In this document: positions 26,155-34,293 of the stretch, piece by piece
How the letters are laid out: each line of letters starts with the position of its first letter
Numbering within the stretch: position 1 is the first letter of the stretch
NCBI RefSeq assembly: GCF_002211365.1
Contig: NZ_LOKZ01000038.1
Location: 1 to 64,000 of the forward strand
Length of the DNA stretch: 64,000 bases
Direction: 5' to 3'
Source of the DNA: Rhizobium sp. R711
Lineage (GTDB): Bacteria > Pseudomonadota > Alphaproteobacteria > Rhizobiales > Rhizobiaceae
Notes under the pieces: generated by a model
What the model was told of the DNA's origin: nothing
What the model saw: the letters and a program-made list of their open reading frames with translations, nothing else
The model's database searches: none
Made by a program: the position numbers and the translations under genes

Positions 26155-26625
26155 AACGGGAAGCTGCAGCCAGACGAGCCCCGCGTGGTGTGTCTGAGGC
26201 TCGCCCAAACCATCTTTGAGCTTGCCCGGGCAACTCGGTGCCGCCGAAAACGCGTATATTCGCGAGATCGCTGAATGTGGCGATGCGTTGCGGGTTGCGA
26301 CGAAGCCGCTGCGCGATCGGGCGAGCGGATAACTACAGTGCCGCCGAAGTTGAGATCCAAGGTTGAGATCCAGGAAGGCGAACAAAAATCACAGAGGTCC
26401 GCAATATTTCGGAGACACGTGAACCGATCCCGCCGAACAGAGCGGGTTTCACGATTGGAAGAGCTTCAGCGCGAGGCCGAGCACAACCCCGACAAAGACG
26501 AGTTCGAAGGATAGCAGCCGTTCGCCGCGCTTGCGTCATGATGCCGGACTGCTCGGCATTTGATTGTATTTTCAAGAATATTCCCGTATAACGTTTGGAT
26601 GCGCAATCATGACGGAGCCGCTAGG
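26155..26625. other. Intergenic region with a possible membrane-protein remnant
   Basis: This 471-bp gap contains no convincing gene. On the minus strand at 26449-26535 a stop-to-stop frame encodes a hydrophobic stretch (LLSFELVFVGVVLGLALKLF) then a stop, with no start codon ahead of it. It looks like the C-terminal end of a decayed small membrane protein, but chance cannot be excluded. Confidence 0.3.
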
Positions 26626-27561
26626 ATGGATGCGATTCTGACCGAAGGCTTTGACGCGGCTTTGACCCTGACCGACCATATCGAACATCTGCCGGACCGG
26701 AAGCGGCGCGAACTGGCGCACATCCTTCAGATCCTGTTTGCCGAGGTCGAACGCTTCCAGTCAAGCAAGCTGTCGGCCAAGCGCCATGCCGGCAAGATTC
26801 TGATGGTCCTGCTCTATGGATCTTACGGCCGAGGCGACTGGGTCGAAGATCACTTGAGCGGCTATCGCTCCGACTACGATCTGTTGATCGTCGTCAACAG
26901 CAAGTCGTTCGCCGAGGAGCAGGAGCTCTGGGAAGGCATCGAGGAGCGGCTGTTGAAGGAGCAGATCGCCCACCGCATCGACACGCCGGTCGTGCCGATC
27001 ATCCATACGCTGGCCGATGTCAACGACCAGCTTTCGCGGGGCCGGCCCTTCTTCGTCGACATCGCCAGGGACGGCATTCCCCTCTACGAGACGCCTGGCC
27101 ATCCGCTGGCCCAGCCGAAGCCCTTGACGGCGAAGGAGAGGCGCGCCGAAGCGCAAAGCTACTTCGAACAATGGCGGCAGTTGTCTGAAGAAGCGTTGAA
27201 ATTTGCCCAATACGGTCTATCGAATGGCATGTGGCGCGACGGCGCGTTCATGCTGCACCAGGCCACCGAGCGCGCCTATCATTGTGCCCTGCTCACCCTA
27301 ACCCTCTACAGCCCCAAATCTCATCGTCTCAGGATCCTTCGCTCTCAGGCCGAGGAGATCGACCATCGGCTGATTGCTGCATGGCCGCGTGACAACCGGT
27401 TTTCACGGCGCTGCTTCGAGTTGCTGTCGCGGGCCTATGTGGAAGCGCGATATTCGTCGAAATACGCAATCAGCAACGAGGAACTCGCGTGGCTGGTCGA
27501 GCGCGTAAAGGCTCTTCAGACTCTCGTGGAAACGGTATGTAAGGAGCGACTTTCCGTGTGA
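26626..27561 (+). CDS. Nucleotidyltransferase-HEPN fusion protein
   Basis: A 311-residue protein joins an N-terminal MNT-type nucleotidyltransferase domain (GSYGRG at 65-70, then SDYDLLIVV with the two metal-binding aspartates D83 and D85) to a C-terminal HEPN-like helical domain (about 170-305; MLHQATERAYHCALLTL, then RAYVEARYSSKYAI). In separate MNT/HEPN pairs the first protein adenylylates the second to silence it; in fusions the role is not established. The start at 26626 has GGAG 8 bp upstream; an ATG at 26599 is possible. It stands alone, next to mnmD. Confidence 0.75.
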   Translation: MDAILTEGFDAALTLTDHIEHLPDRKRRELAHILQILFAEVERFQSSKLSAKRHAGKILMVLLYGSYGRGDWVEDHLSGYRSDYDLLIVVNSKSFAEEQELWEGIEERLLKEQIAHRIDTPVVPIIHTLADVNDQLSRGRPFFVDIARDGIPLYETPGHPLAQPKPLTAKERRAEAQSYFEQWRQLSEEALKFAQYGLSNGMWRDGAFMLHQATERAYHCALLTLTLYSPKSHRLRILRSQAEEIDHRLIAAWPRDNRFSRRCFELLSRAYVEARYSSKYAISNEELAWLVERVKALQTLVETVCKERLSV

Positions 27562-27730
27562 AAGTTAGTCATGACCGGCGTGGCGACGGTTGGTCTGAGC
27601 GGCTCGTCATGCGCAGCAGCCAAATGGAAACGCATTGCTCTCAGTATGGCAAGGGTCGTCTTCCAGCATCCGTTTGCCGCCAAACTCCCGCAGAGATCGG
27701 GAAAGACCGCCGTTTACGGACGAGCACGAG

Positions 27731-28447
27731 CTAGGATTTGATACCGCAGAGCATTTCGCGCTTGCCGGCAAAGCCGCTCCGACGCTCGACGACAAAGCCA
27801 GCCGCGATCAAATTGCGCCGGACGAAGCCCGCCGCGGCGTAAGTCGCAAAGGTTCCGTTCGTTCTTGTCTTTTCGCAGACGAGGTGCATCAATTCCTCGG
27901 ACCACATATCAGCGTTGCGCGACGGTGCGAAGCCGTCGAGATACCAGGCATCAAAACCCGCTTCGGCGGCTGCGACTCCGTCTAGCGCGCGACCACAGAC
28001 GACGCTGAGCGTCGTCTGGCTATCAAGGCTAAGGGATACGGTTCCGTTGGGTGTTTGTGGCCATGCTGCAGCCAGGGTTTGCCGTTCCGCATCGATCTCG
28101 GTCCAATGAGACAGCGCTCGGTCGATTTCCTCGCGTCGCATCGGATAAAGCTCGAACGACATGAAGTGCAATTTCTGCCCCGTGCGCCGATTGAGTTTCC
28201 ACTGTCGCCAGCTTTCGACAAAATTCAGGCCGGTACCGAAGCCGAGTTCGCCGATCAGGAAGTCGCCTTGATCCTGCCAGCGCTGCGGCAGACCGTTGCC
28301 GGCAAGGAAGACATGCCCGCACTCAAGCCTACCGTCCGTCTGGCAATAAAAATGGTCGCCAAAGGCCGGTGAATAGGGCATATCGCCGTCGCGCCATTCA
28401 AGCGGCTGGTGCGCGCCAGGAGTTTTTTCAGGATCCGTATCTGTCAT
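27731..28447 (-). CDS. mnmD: tRNA (mnm5s2U34) methyltransferase, MnmD/MnmC2-like
   Basis: The 238-residue protein matches the N-terminal half of MnmC, a SAM-dependent enzyme that methylates nm5s2U to mnm5s2U at the tRNA wobble position. Visible motifs are LEWRDGDMPYSPAFGDHFY, the SAM loop IGELGFGTGLNFVESW, and AWYLDGFAPSRNADMWS with the DGFAP core. The C-terminal FAD domain of fused MnmC is missing and is supplied by a separate divergent gene. The ATG at 28447 shares CATG with that gene's start, and no good ribosome binding site is visible. Confidence 0.85.
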   Translation of the reverse strand: MTDTDPEKTPGAHQPLEWRDGDMPYSPAFGDHFYCQTDGRLECGHVFLAGNGLPQRWQDQGDFLIGELGFGTGLNFVESWRQWKLNRRTGQKLHFMSFELYPMRREEIDRALSHWTEIDAERQTLAAAWPQTPNGTVSLSLDSQTTLSVVCGRALDGVAAAEAGFDAWYLDGFAPSRNADMWSEELMHLVCEKTRTNGTFATYAAAGFVRRNLIAAGFVVERRSGFAGKREMLCGIKS

Positions 28448-29624
28448 GACCAAAGCCGATAATCCGGCCTTGTCGTCCGGTCAATCATCGACTTCCCTGC
28501 TGATCGTCGGCGGCGGCATCATGGGACTGTGGGCGGCGGTTCACGCGGAGCGTCTTGGCATTGATACATTACTCGTCGACGCCGATCGGCTCGGCCACGG
28601 CGCGAGCGGTGGGTTGCTTGGCGCGCTCATGCCGCACATGCCGGACAAGTGGAACGCCAAGAAGCAATTCCAGTTCGATGCGCTGGTTTCGCTGGAGGCG
28701 GAAATTGCAGCTTTGGAACAGCAGACGGGCCTTTCCGCAGGCTATCGCCGTTCCGGGCGCCTCATTCCACTGCCGAAGCCGCACTTGCGCGAGATTGCGC
28801 TTGGCCATAACCGCGATGCCGACGATCGCTGGATCGCGGGCGAGCGGCGGTTCCATTGGCATGTCCTTAATAGGCTGCCTCAGGAGAATTGGCTCGATGC
28901 CACGACTGGCGAAAGTGGCTTCGTGCACGATACGCTTGCCGCTAGGGTTGCCCCCCGGTCGCTGACTGCTGTACTGGCCGCATCGCTGCGCGACGCCCGG
29001 CATGTACGGGTTGCCGAACATGTCTCGGTCGAGGATCTCGACTTTGAGCGCAAGGTTGCAAAAGCGACCGCAGGTGACATTGCGTTCGGCCAATGCGTTG
29101 TCGCAGCCGGGCACCAATCCTTTCCATTGCTGGGGCGCCACACTGCTGGCCTTGCCAGGCCGCTCGGCCAGTCCGTCAAAGGGCAGGCAGCGTTGTTGAA
29201 AGTCGATATAGACCCGTCCATGCCGACGATCTTCCGCGACGGACTGTATATTGTTGCGCATGAGGGTGGCCACGTCGCTGTCGGCAGTACCAGCGAGAAT
29301 CGCTTCGACGAGCCGCTTTCGACCGATGGACAACTCGATGCGCTGCTTGAGGCAGCCGGACAATTGGTGCCGGCATTGCGGGGCGCGCCCGTGCTTGAAC
29401 GATGGGCCGGTCTGCGGCCGAAGGCAATCGACCGTGACCCCATGATTGGCATCCACCCCGACCATGACGGATTGATCGCTTTGACCGGTGGCTTCAAGGT
29501 CAGTTTTGGTGTCGCCCACCGTCTTGCCGCCGCAGCGGTCGACTTGGCGGCCGATCGCCGGCCGCGTTTTGCTCTGCCGGACAGCTTTCTCCTTGCTAAT
29601 CACATTCGTGTGGCTTCACGCTAA
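28446..29624 (+). CDS. FAD-dependent oxidoreductase, MnmC1-like
   Basis: The 392-residue flavoprotein belongs to the DAO family and resembles the C-terminal half of MnmC, which oxidises cmnm5s2U to nm5s2U in tRNA. The dinucleotide-binding motif LLIVGGGIMGLWAAVHAERLG is near the N-terminus, followed by GASGGLLGALMPHMPDKWN. The C-terminus has RWAGLRPKAIDRDPMIG and ALTGGFKVSFGVAHRLA. Its start overlaps that of mnmD on the other strand by two bases. The pairing supports a tRNA-modification role; another amine oxidase activity cannot be excluded. Confidence 0.75.
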   Translation: MTKADNPALSSGQSSTSLLIVGGGIMGLWAAVHAERLGIDTLLVDADRLGHGASGGLLGALMPHMPDKWNAKKQFQFDALVSLEAEIAALEQQTGLSAGYRRSGRLIPLPKPHLREIALGHNRDADDRWIAGERRFHWHVLNRLPQENWLDATTGESGFVHDTLAARVAPRSLTAVLAASLRDARHVRVAEHVSVEDLDFERKVAKATAGDIAFGQCVVAAGHQSFPLLGRHTAGLARPLGQSVKGQAALLKVDIDPSMPTIFRDGLYIVAHEGGHVAVGSTSENRFDEPLSTDGQLDALLEAAGQLVPALRGAPVLERWAGLRPKAIDRDPMIGIHPDHDGLIALTGGFKVSFGVAHRLAAAAVDLAADRRPRFALPDSFLLANHIRVASR

Positions 29625-29737
29625 ACGTGAATTAGCATTTCCTGCCTTTCGTTAATCTGTCATGCAAATCACCTATCTGCTAGCGCGACCGCGGCGCCGA
29701 CGGATGGCCGCGCCGTATGTTCGACGGAGGAAATCGC

Positions 29738-30460
29738 ATGCGCTATGCCATCTGCTTTACGCCCGCTGCGAGCGACCCGCTCTCGCACGTGGCCGCAAAT
29801 TGGTTGGGCCGGAATGTGTTTTCCGGGGAGATGGTCGAGCCGACCGCCATCCGTGGACTGAGCATCCACGAAATTGCCTTCCATACAGCCATGCCGCGCC
29901 GCTACGGCTTTCACGGTGTTCTGAAGGCGCCCTTCCGCCTTGCCGCCGACATGTCGGAAGCGCAACTTTTGCGTGATCTCATGCGCTTCTGCGGCACGCT
30001 TTCGCCGTTCCAGATCAGGAAGCTGGAGGTCGCGCGGTTCGGCGGCTTCTATAGCCTCGTTCCGTCGATGCCCTGCGAGCATCTTCACTATCTCGCCTGC
30101 GCCGTTGTTCAAGAGTTCGATCGTTTTCGTGCGCCGTTGAGCGAGGCGGAAATCGAGCGTACGGATCCCGGCGGTCTGTCGGCGGCGCAGTTCACGAACC
30201 TGCATCGCTGGGGAAGCCCCTATGTTATGGACGAATTTCGATTCCATATGCCGCTGACCGGCCCTGTCAGTCAGTGTGACATGCCTAGGGTGGAGCAGGC
30301 GCTTCGCAATGTCTTCGAGCCGATGCTTGCCAATCCTATCAAGGTGGCGAATGTCGCTCTGATGATCGAAGAGGGGAATGGCGGGCCGTTTCGCGTGCAT
30401 TCGCTGCATCCGATGGGCAAGGTCAGTGCCCGGCGGGATCGTGTGCCTGCATTTGCCTAA
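29738..30460 (+). CDS. DUF1045 family protein
   Basis: This 240-residue protein belongs to DUF1045, a family with the two-His phosphoesterase (2'-5' RNA ligase-like) fold, also seen next to phosphonate genes. Visible signatures are RYAICFTPAASDPLSHVAA and RYGFHGVLKAPFRLA near the N-terminus. The C-terminal half includes FRFHMPLTGPV, giving two HxxL/F-type motifs as the fold requires. The start at 29738 has GGAGG 8 bp upstream. It lies upstream of the allantoinase gene, 99 bp away, so it probably belongs to the purine operon. Its reaction there is unknown. Confidence 0.75.
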   Translation: MRYAICFTPAASDPLSHVAANWLGRNVFSGEMVEPTAIRGLSIHEIAFHTAMPRRYGFHGVLKAPFRLAADMSEAQLLRDLMRFCGTLSPFQIRKLEVARFGGFYSLVPSMPCEHLHYLACAVVQEFDRFRAPLSEAEIERTDPGGLSAAQFTNLHRWGSPYVMDEFRFHMPLTGPVSQCDMPRVEQALRNVFEPMLANPIKVANVALMIEEGNGGPFRVHSLHPMGKVSARRDRVPAFA

Positions 30461-30559
30461 GGCTTTGTGCCGTAAAGGCGAAACTCTGTTGCGTACTTTC
30501 CGTCTCGACATTCCCTCGCTGGATGCTACCGTTTCGCCGACTTTCAGGAAGGTGATTTC

Positions 30560-31483
30560 ATGGTATCCGAGACTTATCCGCGCAATCTGACCGGTTATGG
30601 ACGCAATACGCCCGATCCGAAGTGGCCGGGCGACGCGCGCGTCGCCGTCCAGTTCGTTATCAATTACGAGGAGGGTGGCGAGAGCTGTGTCCTTGATGGC
30701 GATCCGGCTTCCGAGAATCTGCTGTCGGAAATCGTCGGTGCCGCGCCTTGGCCGGGCCAGCGCAACCTCAACATGGAATCGATCTATGAGTATGGCTCGC
30801 GCGCCGGTTTCTGGCGCCTGTGGCGGATGTTCACGGAGCTCAAGGTTCAGGCGACTGTCTATGGCGTGACACTTGCCATGGCCCGCAACCCGGAGGCGCT
30901 TGCGGCTATGAAGGAGGCCGGCTGGGAGATCGCCAGCCATGGCTACCGCTGGCTGGAATACAAGGATTTCCAGGAGGACGTCGAGCGCAAGCACATCCAG
31001 GAAGCGGTGCGCCTGCACACGGAACTGACCGGCGAGCGGCCCTACGGCATGTACCAGGGCAAGCCCTCCGACAACACGCTGCGCCTCGTCATGGAGGAGG
31101 GCGGGTTTCTTTATTCCTCGGACTCTTATGCCGACGACCTGCCGTTCTGGGTCAAGGGCATCGACGACAAGCCGTTCCTGATCATCCCATATACGCTTGA
31201 GACCAACGACATGCGTTTCGCCACGCCGCAGGGCTTCAACTCGGGCGATCAGTTCTTCACCTACCTTAAGGATGCTTTTGACACGCTCTATGACGAAGGT
31301 AAGGCGGGCAGCCCGAAGATGATGTCTGTCGGCCTGCATTGCCGCTTGGTCGGTCGACCCGGCCGCGCGGCGGCGCTGAAGCGCTTCATGGAATATGTGC
31401 TGAAGCATGACAAGGTTTGGATCCCAAGGCGTCTCGAGATCGCCCAGCATTGGCATACGCACCACAAGCCGGAGACGATCTGA
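30560..31483 (+). CDS. puuE: Allantoinase PuuE (cofactor-independent)
   Basis: The 307-residue enzyme hydrolyses allantoin to allantoate. It is a polysaccharide-deacetylase-fold protein, not a metal amidohydrolase. Typical segments are PKWPGDARVAVQFVINYEEGGE, ESIYEYGSRAGFWRLWRMF, GWEIASHGYRWLEY and SVGLHCRLVGRPGRAAAL. The start is preceded by AGGAAGGTG. Its stop overlaps the uraD start by one base (TGATG). It leads the ureide-degradation genes. Confidence 0.93.
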   Translation: MVSETYPRNLTGYGRNTPDPKWPGDARVAVQFVINYEEGGESCVLDGDPASENLLSEIVGAAPWPGQRNLNMESIYEYGSRAGFWRLWRMFTELKVQATVYGVTLAMARNPEALAAMKEAGWEIASHGYRWLEYKDFQEDVERKHIQEAVRLHTELTGERPYGMYQGKPSDNTLRLVMEEGGFLYSSDSYADDLPFWVKGIDDKPFLIIPYTLETNDMRFATPQGFNSGDQFFTYLKDAFDTLYDEGKAGSPKMMSVGLHCRLVGRPGRAAALKRFMEYVLKHDKVWIPRRLEIAQHWHTHHKPETI

Positions 31484-31980
31484 TGCTTTCGCGTGACGAG
31501 TTCGTATCGCGCTACGGCGGTGTTTTCGAACATTCGCCGTTCATTGCCGAGCGTGCCTATGACGATGGTTTCGTCGGAGATGAATTGACGGTGGATCGTG
31601 TGCATACGGCGCTCGTCGCCATCTTCCGGGCGGCGAGCCCGGAGGAGCGGCTGGGCGTACTGCGCGCCCATCCCGATCTTGCAGGACGCCTTGCGGTAGC
31701 CGGCGAACTCACCGAAGACAGCAAGAAGGAGCAGGCAGGCGCCGGGCTCGACCGGCTGAGTGCGGAGGAACATGCCCGTTTCACCGAGCTCAATACGGCC
31801 TACGTCGAGAAGTTCGGCTTTCCCTTCATCATTGCGATCAAGGGCTTGAACAAGGACGATATCCTGGCAGCCTTTGAAAAACGCATCGACAACACGCGCG
31901 ACGAAGAGTTCGAAACGGCCACCGCTCAGGTCGAACGTATCGCGTTCCTGCGACTGGAAACGATGTTGCCGGGGCGCTGA
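31483..31980 (+). CDS. uraD: OHCU decarboxylase
   Basis: The 165-residue enzyme decarboxylates 2-oxo-4-hydroxy-4-carboxy-5-ureidoimidazoline to S-allantoin. Family signatures are RYGGVFEHSPFIAERAY, LRAHPDLAGRLA with the catalytic His, SAEEHARFTELNTAY and KFGFPFIIAIKG. Here the second catalytic region reads HARFTELN. Its ATG overlaps the puuE stop, which decides the start. It is 54 bp upstream of the embedded mntA gene. Confidence 0.93.
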   Translation: MLSRDEFVSRYGGVFEHSPFIAERAYDDGFVGDELTVDRVHTALVAIFRAASPEERLGVLRAHPDLAGRLAVAGELTEDSKKEQAGAGLDRLSAEEHARFTELNTAYVEKFGFPFIIAIKGLNKDDILAAFEKRIDNTRDEEFETATAQVERIAFLRLETMLPGR

Positions 31981-32034
31981 GACAGCGTTTCCGTGGTACT
32001 TTTCTCTTTTGCGCCCGTGACTTATAGTTGCGTT

Positions 32035-32325
32035 ATGAAGCCCTCAGAAGCGTTGGAGAAGAACAGGCAGGCGATCCGCGAAGCGACGAAGCGCTTCAAC
32101 GCGGCGAACCCGCGTGTCTTCGGTTCGGTGGCGCGGGGTGAAGATCGGCCGGACAGCGATCTGGATATTCTGGTGGATACGTTGCCGGGCACGAGTCTAT
32201 TCGATCTCGGCGGGTTGCTGGAGGAATTGAGGGAGACGCTCGGTGTAAAGGTCGATCTTGTAACACCCGGAGGGTTGCCGGACAGGATACGCGAACGCGT
32301 TCTTTCGGCGGCGATCGCGGTATGA
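32035..32325 (+). CDS. mntA: MNT-type nucleotidyltransferase (MntA-like antitoxin)
   Basis: A 96-residue minimal nucleotidyltransferase with the full active site: GSVARG (30-35) and SDLDILVD with D42 and D44. In MntA/HepT pairs this enzyme adds AMP to a tyrosine of the HEPN RNase and so neutralises it. It overlaps hepT by 4 bp. The pair sits between uraD and the ureidoglycolate lyase gene, on the same strand and with little spacing. No separate promoter is obvious. Confidence 0.85.
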   Translation: MKPSEALEKNRQAIREATKRFNAANPRVFGSVARGEDRPDSDLDILVDTLPGTSLFDLGGLLEELRETLGVKVDLVTPGGLPDRIRERVLSAAIAV

Positions 32326-32684
32326 GCGTCGAACGGCTGGTGGAGTACATCGATCGCATGCAGCAGGCTGCCGAGCAGGCACGTGCGCTAACCGACGGTA
32401 TGACCGAAAGCGCCTTTCTGGCGGACCTCAGAACCCAACTGGCTGTGACGATGTCGCTGGTCCTTTTAGGCGAGGCGGCGGCTCGTATTGGCATGAACCA
32501 ACCAGATTTCATTCGCGATCATCCCGAACTTCCTTGGTCAAAGATAAAGGGAATGCGGAATCTAATTGTGCGCGACTATTACCGTGCGGATCTTTCGGCC
32601 ATTTGGGGCACCGTCAGATGCGACCTGGCGGACCTTATCTCGCAGCTTCAGTCGATACGCCATTGGCGCATGCAAGGCGAATAG
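32322..32684 (+). CDS. hepT: HepT-like HEPN protein with altered RNase motif
   Basis: This 120-residue helical protein is of the HepT (DUF86) family, the RNase toxin partner of MntA. The family motif R-x4-H-x-Y is present as RNLIVRDYY at 79-87: R79 and Y86 are kept, but the catalytic His is Arg at position 84 (codon CGC, 32571-32573). One G-to-A change would restore CAC. It therefore looks catalytically dead while keeping the tyrosine that MntA modifies. Its start overlaps mntA by 4 bp and its stop is 4 bp before the next gene. Confidence 0.8.
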   Translation: MSVERLVEYIDRMQQAAEQARALTDGMTESAFLADLRTQLAVTMSLVLLGEAAARIGMNQPDFIRDHPELPWSKIKGMRNLIVRDYYRADLSAIWGTVRCDLADLISQLQSIRHWRMQGE

Positions 32685-32688
32685 CGAC

Positions 32689-33189
32689 ATGTCTCAACTC
32701 CTCGATATTCTTCCTCTGACCAAATCCGCCTTCGCGCCCTTCGGCGACGTCATCGAAGCCGATCCGGCAACGATGCGCTATATCAACAACGGCACGACCG
32801 AGCGGTTCCATGCGCTCGCTGTCGCCGAAGCGGTGGGCGAGGGCGCACGCGTCATCATCAACCTCTTTCGCGGCCAGCCTCGGGTCTTTCCCTATGAGAT
32901 AGGCTTGATGGAGCGGCATCCGTTTGGCAGCCAGAGCTTCTCGCCGATCTCCGGTTGCCCTTACCTCGTTGTCGCCGCGGAGGACGAGGACGGCCGGCCC
33001 GGTCGTCCTCTGGTGTTCCTGGCGCGAGGCAATCAAGGCGTGAATTATCGCCGCAACGTCTGGCACCATCCGCTGATGTCGCTCAATGCCGTCAGTGATT
33101 TCCTTGTTGTCGATCGCGAGGGACCCGGCGACAACCTGGAAGAATACTTCTTCGAAACGCCCTACATCATCAGCGAGCCCAGCCTATGA
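32689..33189 (+). CDS. allA: Ureidoglycolate lyase
   Basis: The 166-residue enzyme splits ureidoglycolate into glyoxylate and urea, the end of the ureide pathway. AllA cupin signatures are [57 protein letters not shown] and NVWHHPLM with metal-site histidines. The ATG at 32689 follows the hepT stop by 4 bp, so the TA-like pair is transcriptionally within the operon. Its stop overlaps the uraH start by 4 bp. Confidence 0.9.
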   Translation: MSQLLDILPLTKSAFAPFGDVIEADPATMRYINNGTTERFHALAVAEAVGEGARVIINLFRGQPRVFPYEIGLMERHPFGSQSFSPISGCPYLVVAAEDEDGRPGRPLVFLARGNQGVNYRRNVWHHPLMSLNAVSDFLVVDREGPGDNLEEYFFETPYIISEPSL

Positions 33190-33542
33190 CCGGACTGACC
33201 ACCCACGTACTCGATACCGCGTCCGGCAAGCCGGCCGAGGGGCTGAGGATCGATCTCTTTCATGTTGAAGGAGACGTCCGCCGTCACCTGAAGACGGTCA
33301 GGACCAACTCCGACGGCCGCGTCGACGGCGGGCCGATCCTGATCGGCGACAGTTTCAAGGCGGGAACTTACGAACTGCTCTTTCATGCTGGCGACTATCT
33401 GCGCGCGGCGGGCATCGCGTTGCCGCACCCGGCCTTTCTGGACCTCGTGCCCATCCGCTTCGGCATTGCCGACGCGACCGCGCATTACCACGTGCCGCTG
33501 TTGATCTCGCCCTACGGCTACTCGACCTATCGCGGTAGCTAA
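33186..33542 (+). CDS. uraH: 5-Hydroxyisourate hydrolase (transthyretin-like)
   Basis: The 118-residue enzyme hydrolyses 5-hydroxyisourate, the product of urate oxidation, to OHCU. Catalytic signatures are [15 protein letters not shown] at the start, the [11 protein letters not shown] segment and the C-terminal tetrapeptide YRGS, which ends the protein exactly as in bacterial HIUases. It has no signal peptide and acts in the cytoplasm. It overlaps allA by 4 bp and precedes the phosphoesterase gene by 3 bp. Confidence 0.95.
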   Translation: MTGLTTHVLDTASGKPAEGLRIDLFHVEGDVRRHLKTVRTNSDGRVDGGPILIGDSFKAGTYELLFHAGDYLRAAGIALPHPAFLDLVPIRFGIADATAHYHVPLLISPYGYSTYRGS

Positions 33543-33545
33543 GCC

Positions 33546-34286
33546 ATGCGATTTGCGGCGATCGCGGATGTTCACGGCAACCATCTGGCGCTGGAGGCGG
33601 TGCTGGCCGATATCGCGGCGCAGGGCATTACCGATATCGTCAATCTCGGCGACTGCTTTAGTGGCCCGCTGACAGCAGGGCGAACCGCCGAGCTGCTGCG
33701 GGCGTGGGACATGCTGACCGTCCGCGGCAATCACGACCGCTATTTGATCGAACAACAGCGCGAGGCCATGTACGCTTCCGATGCCGCGGCGTTTGATCAA
33801 CTAACGGCGGACGACCTGCAATGGTTGCGCGGGCTGCTGCCGAGCGCGGTCTACCGTGATGAGGTCTACCTCTGCCACGCGACGCCGGCGAACGACAGTA
33901 CCTATTGGCTGGAGTCCGTGTCTACGGAAGGCCATGTCTTTTTGAAGCCGCTGGTGGAGATCGAGGCGCTGGCCGAGGGCGCGGATTTCCCGTTGATCCT
34001 CTGCGGCCACAGCCATATCCCGCGAATAGTTCGCCTCAGCGATAGCAGGCTGATCGTCAATCCCGGCAGCGTCGGCTGCCCGGCCTATGACGATGACCTG
34101 CCGCACCGCCACAAGGTCGACACCGGCCATCCACTGGCGTCCTATTGCATACTGGAGAAGCGTGAGACCGGCTGGCTCCCGATCTTCCGCACTGTCGCCT
34201 ACGACCACATGGCCATGTCGCGACTCGCAAAAGAAAACGCCCGCCCGGAGTGGGCAGGCGCGCTCGCGACGGGCTGGATACCGTAG
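33546..34286 (+). CDS. Metallophosphoesterase (YfcE/Calcineurin-like)
   Basis: A 246-residue cytoplasmic protein with the dinuclear-metal phosphoesterase motifs in order: ADVHGNHLAL, NLGDCFSGP, VRGNHDRY, CGHSHIPRI and NPGSVGCPAYDD. The substrate is unknown; members hydrolyse phosphodiesters or dinucleotides. It is the last gene of the purine operon, only 3 bp after uraH, but has no evident role in ureide breakdown. It is convergent with the next gene, with 7 bp between the stops. Confidence 0.85.
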   Translation: MRFAAIADVHGNHLALEAVLADIAAQGITDIVNLGDCFSGPLTAGRTAELLRAWDMLTVRGNHDRYLIEQQREAMYASDAAAFDQLTADDLQWLRGLLPSAVYRDEVYLCHATPANDSTYWLESVSTEGHVFLKPLVEIEALAEGADFPLILCGHSHIPRIVRLSDSRLIVNPGSVGCPAYDDDLPHRHKVDTGHPLASYCILEKRETGWLPIFRTVAYDHMAMSRLAKENARPEWAGALATGWIP

Positions 34287-34293
34287 CTCTTTC

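Noticed and set aside
26275-26514. 79-codon plus-strand frame between the hybrid kinase and the MNT-HEPN gene
   Set aside because: No ribosome binding site, low-complexity charged product and a competing frame on the other strand. Not supported as a gene.
29669-31465. 598-codon minus-strand frame opposite DUF1045 and puuE
   Set aside because: PuuE and DUF1045 both have clear family motifs and ribosome binding sites on the plus strand; the antisense frame has neither.
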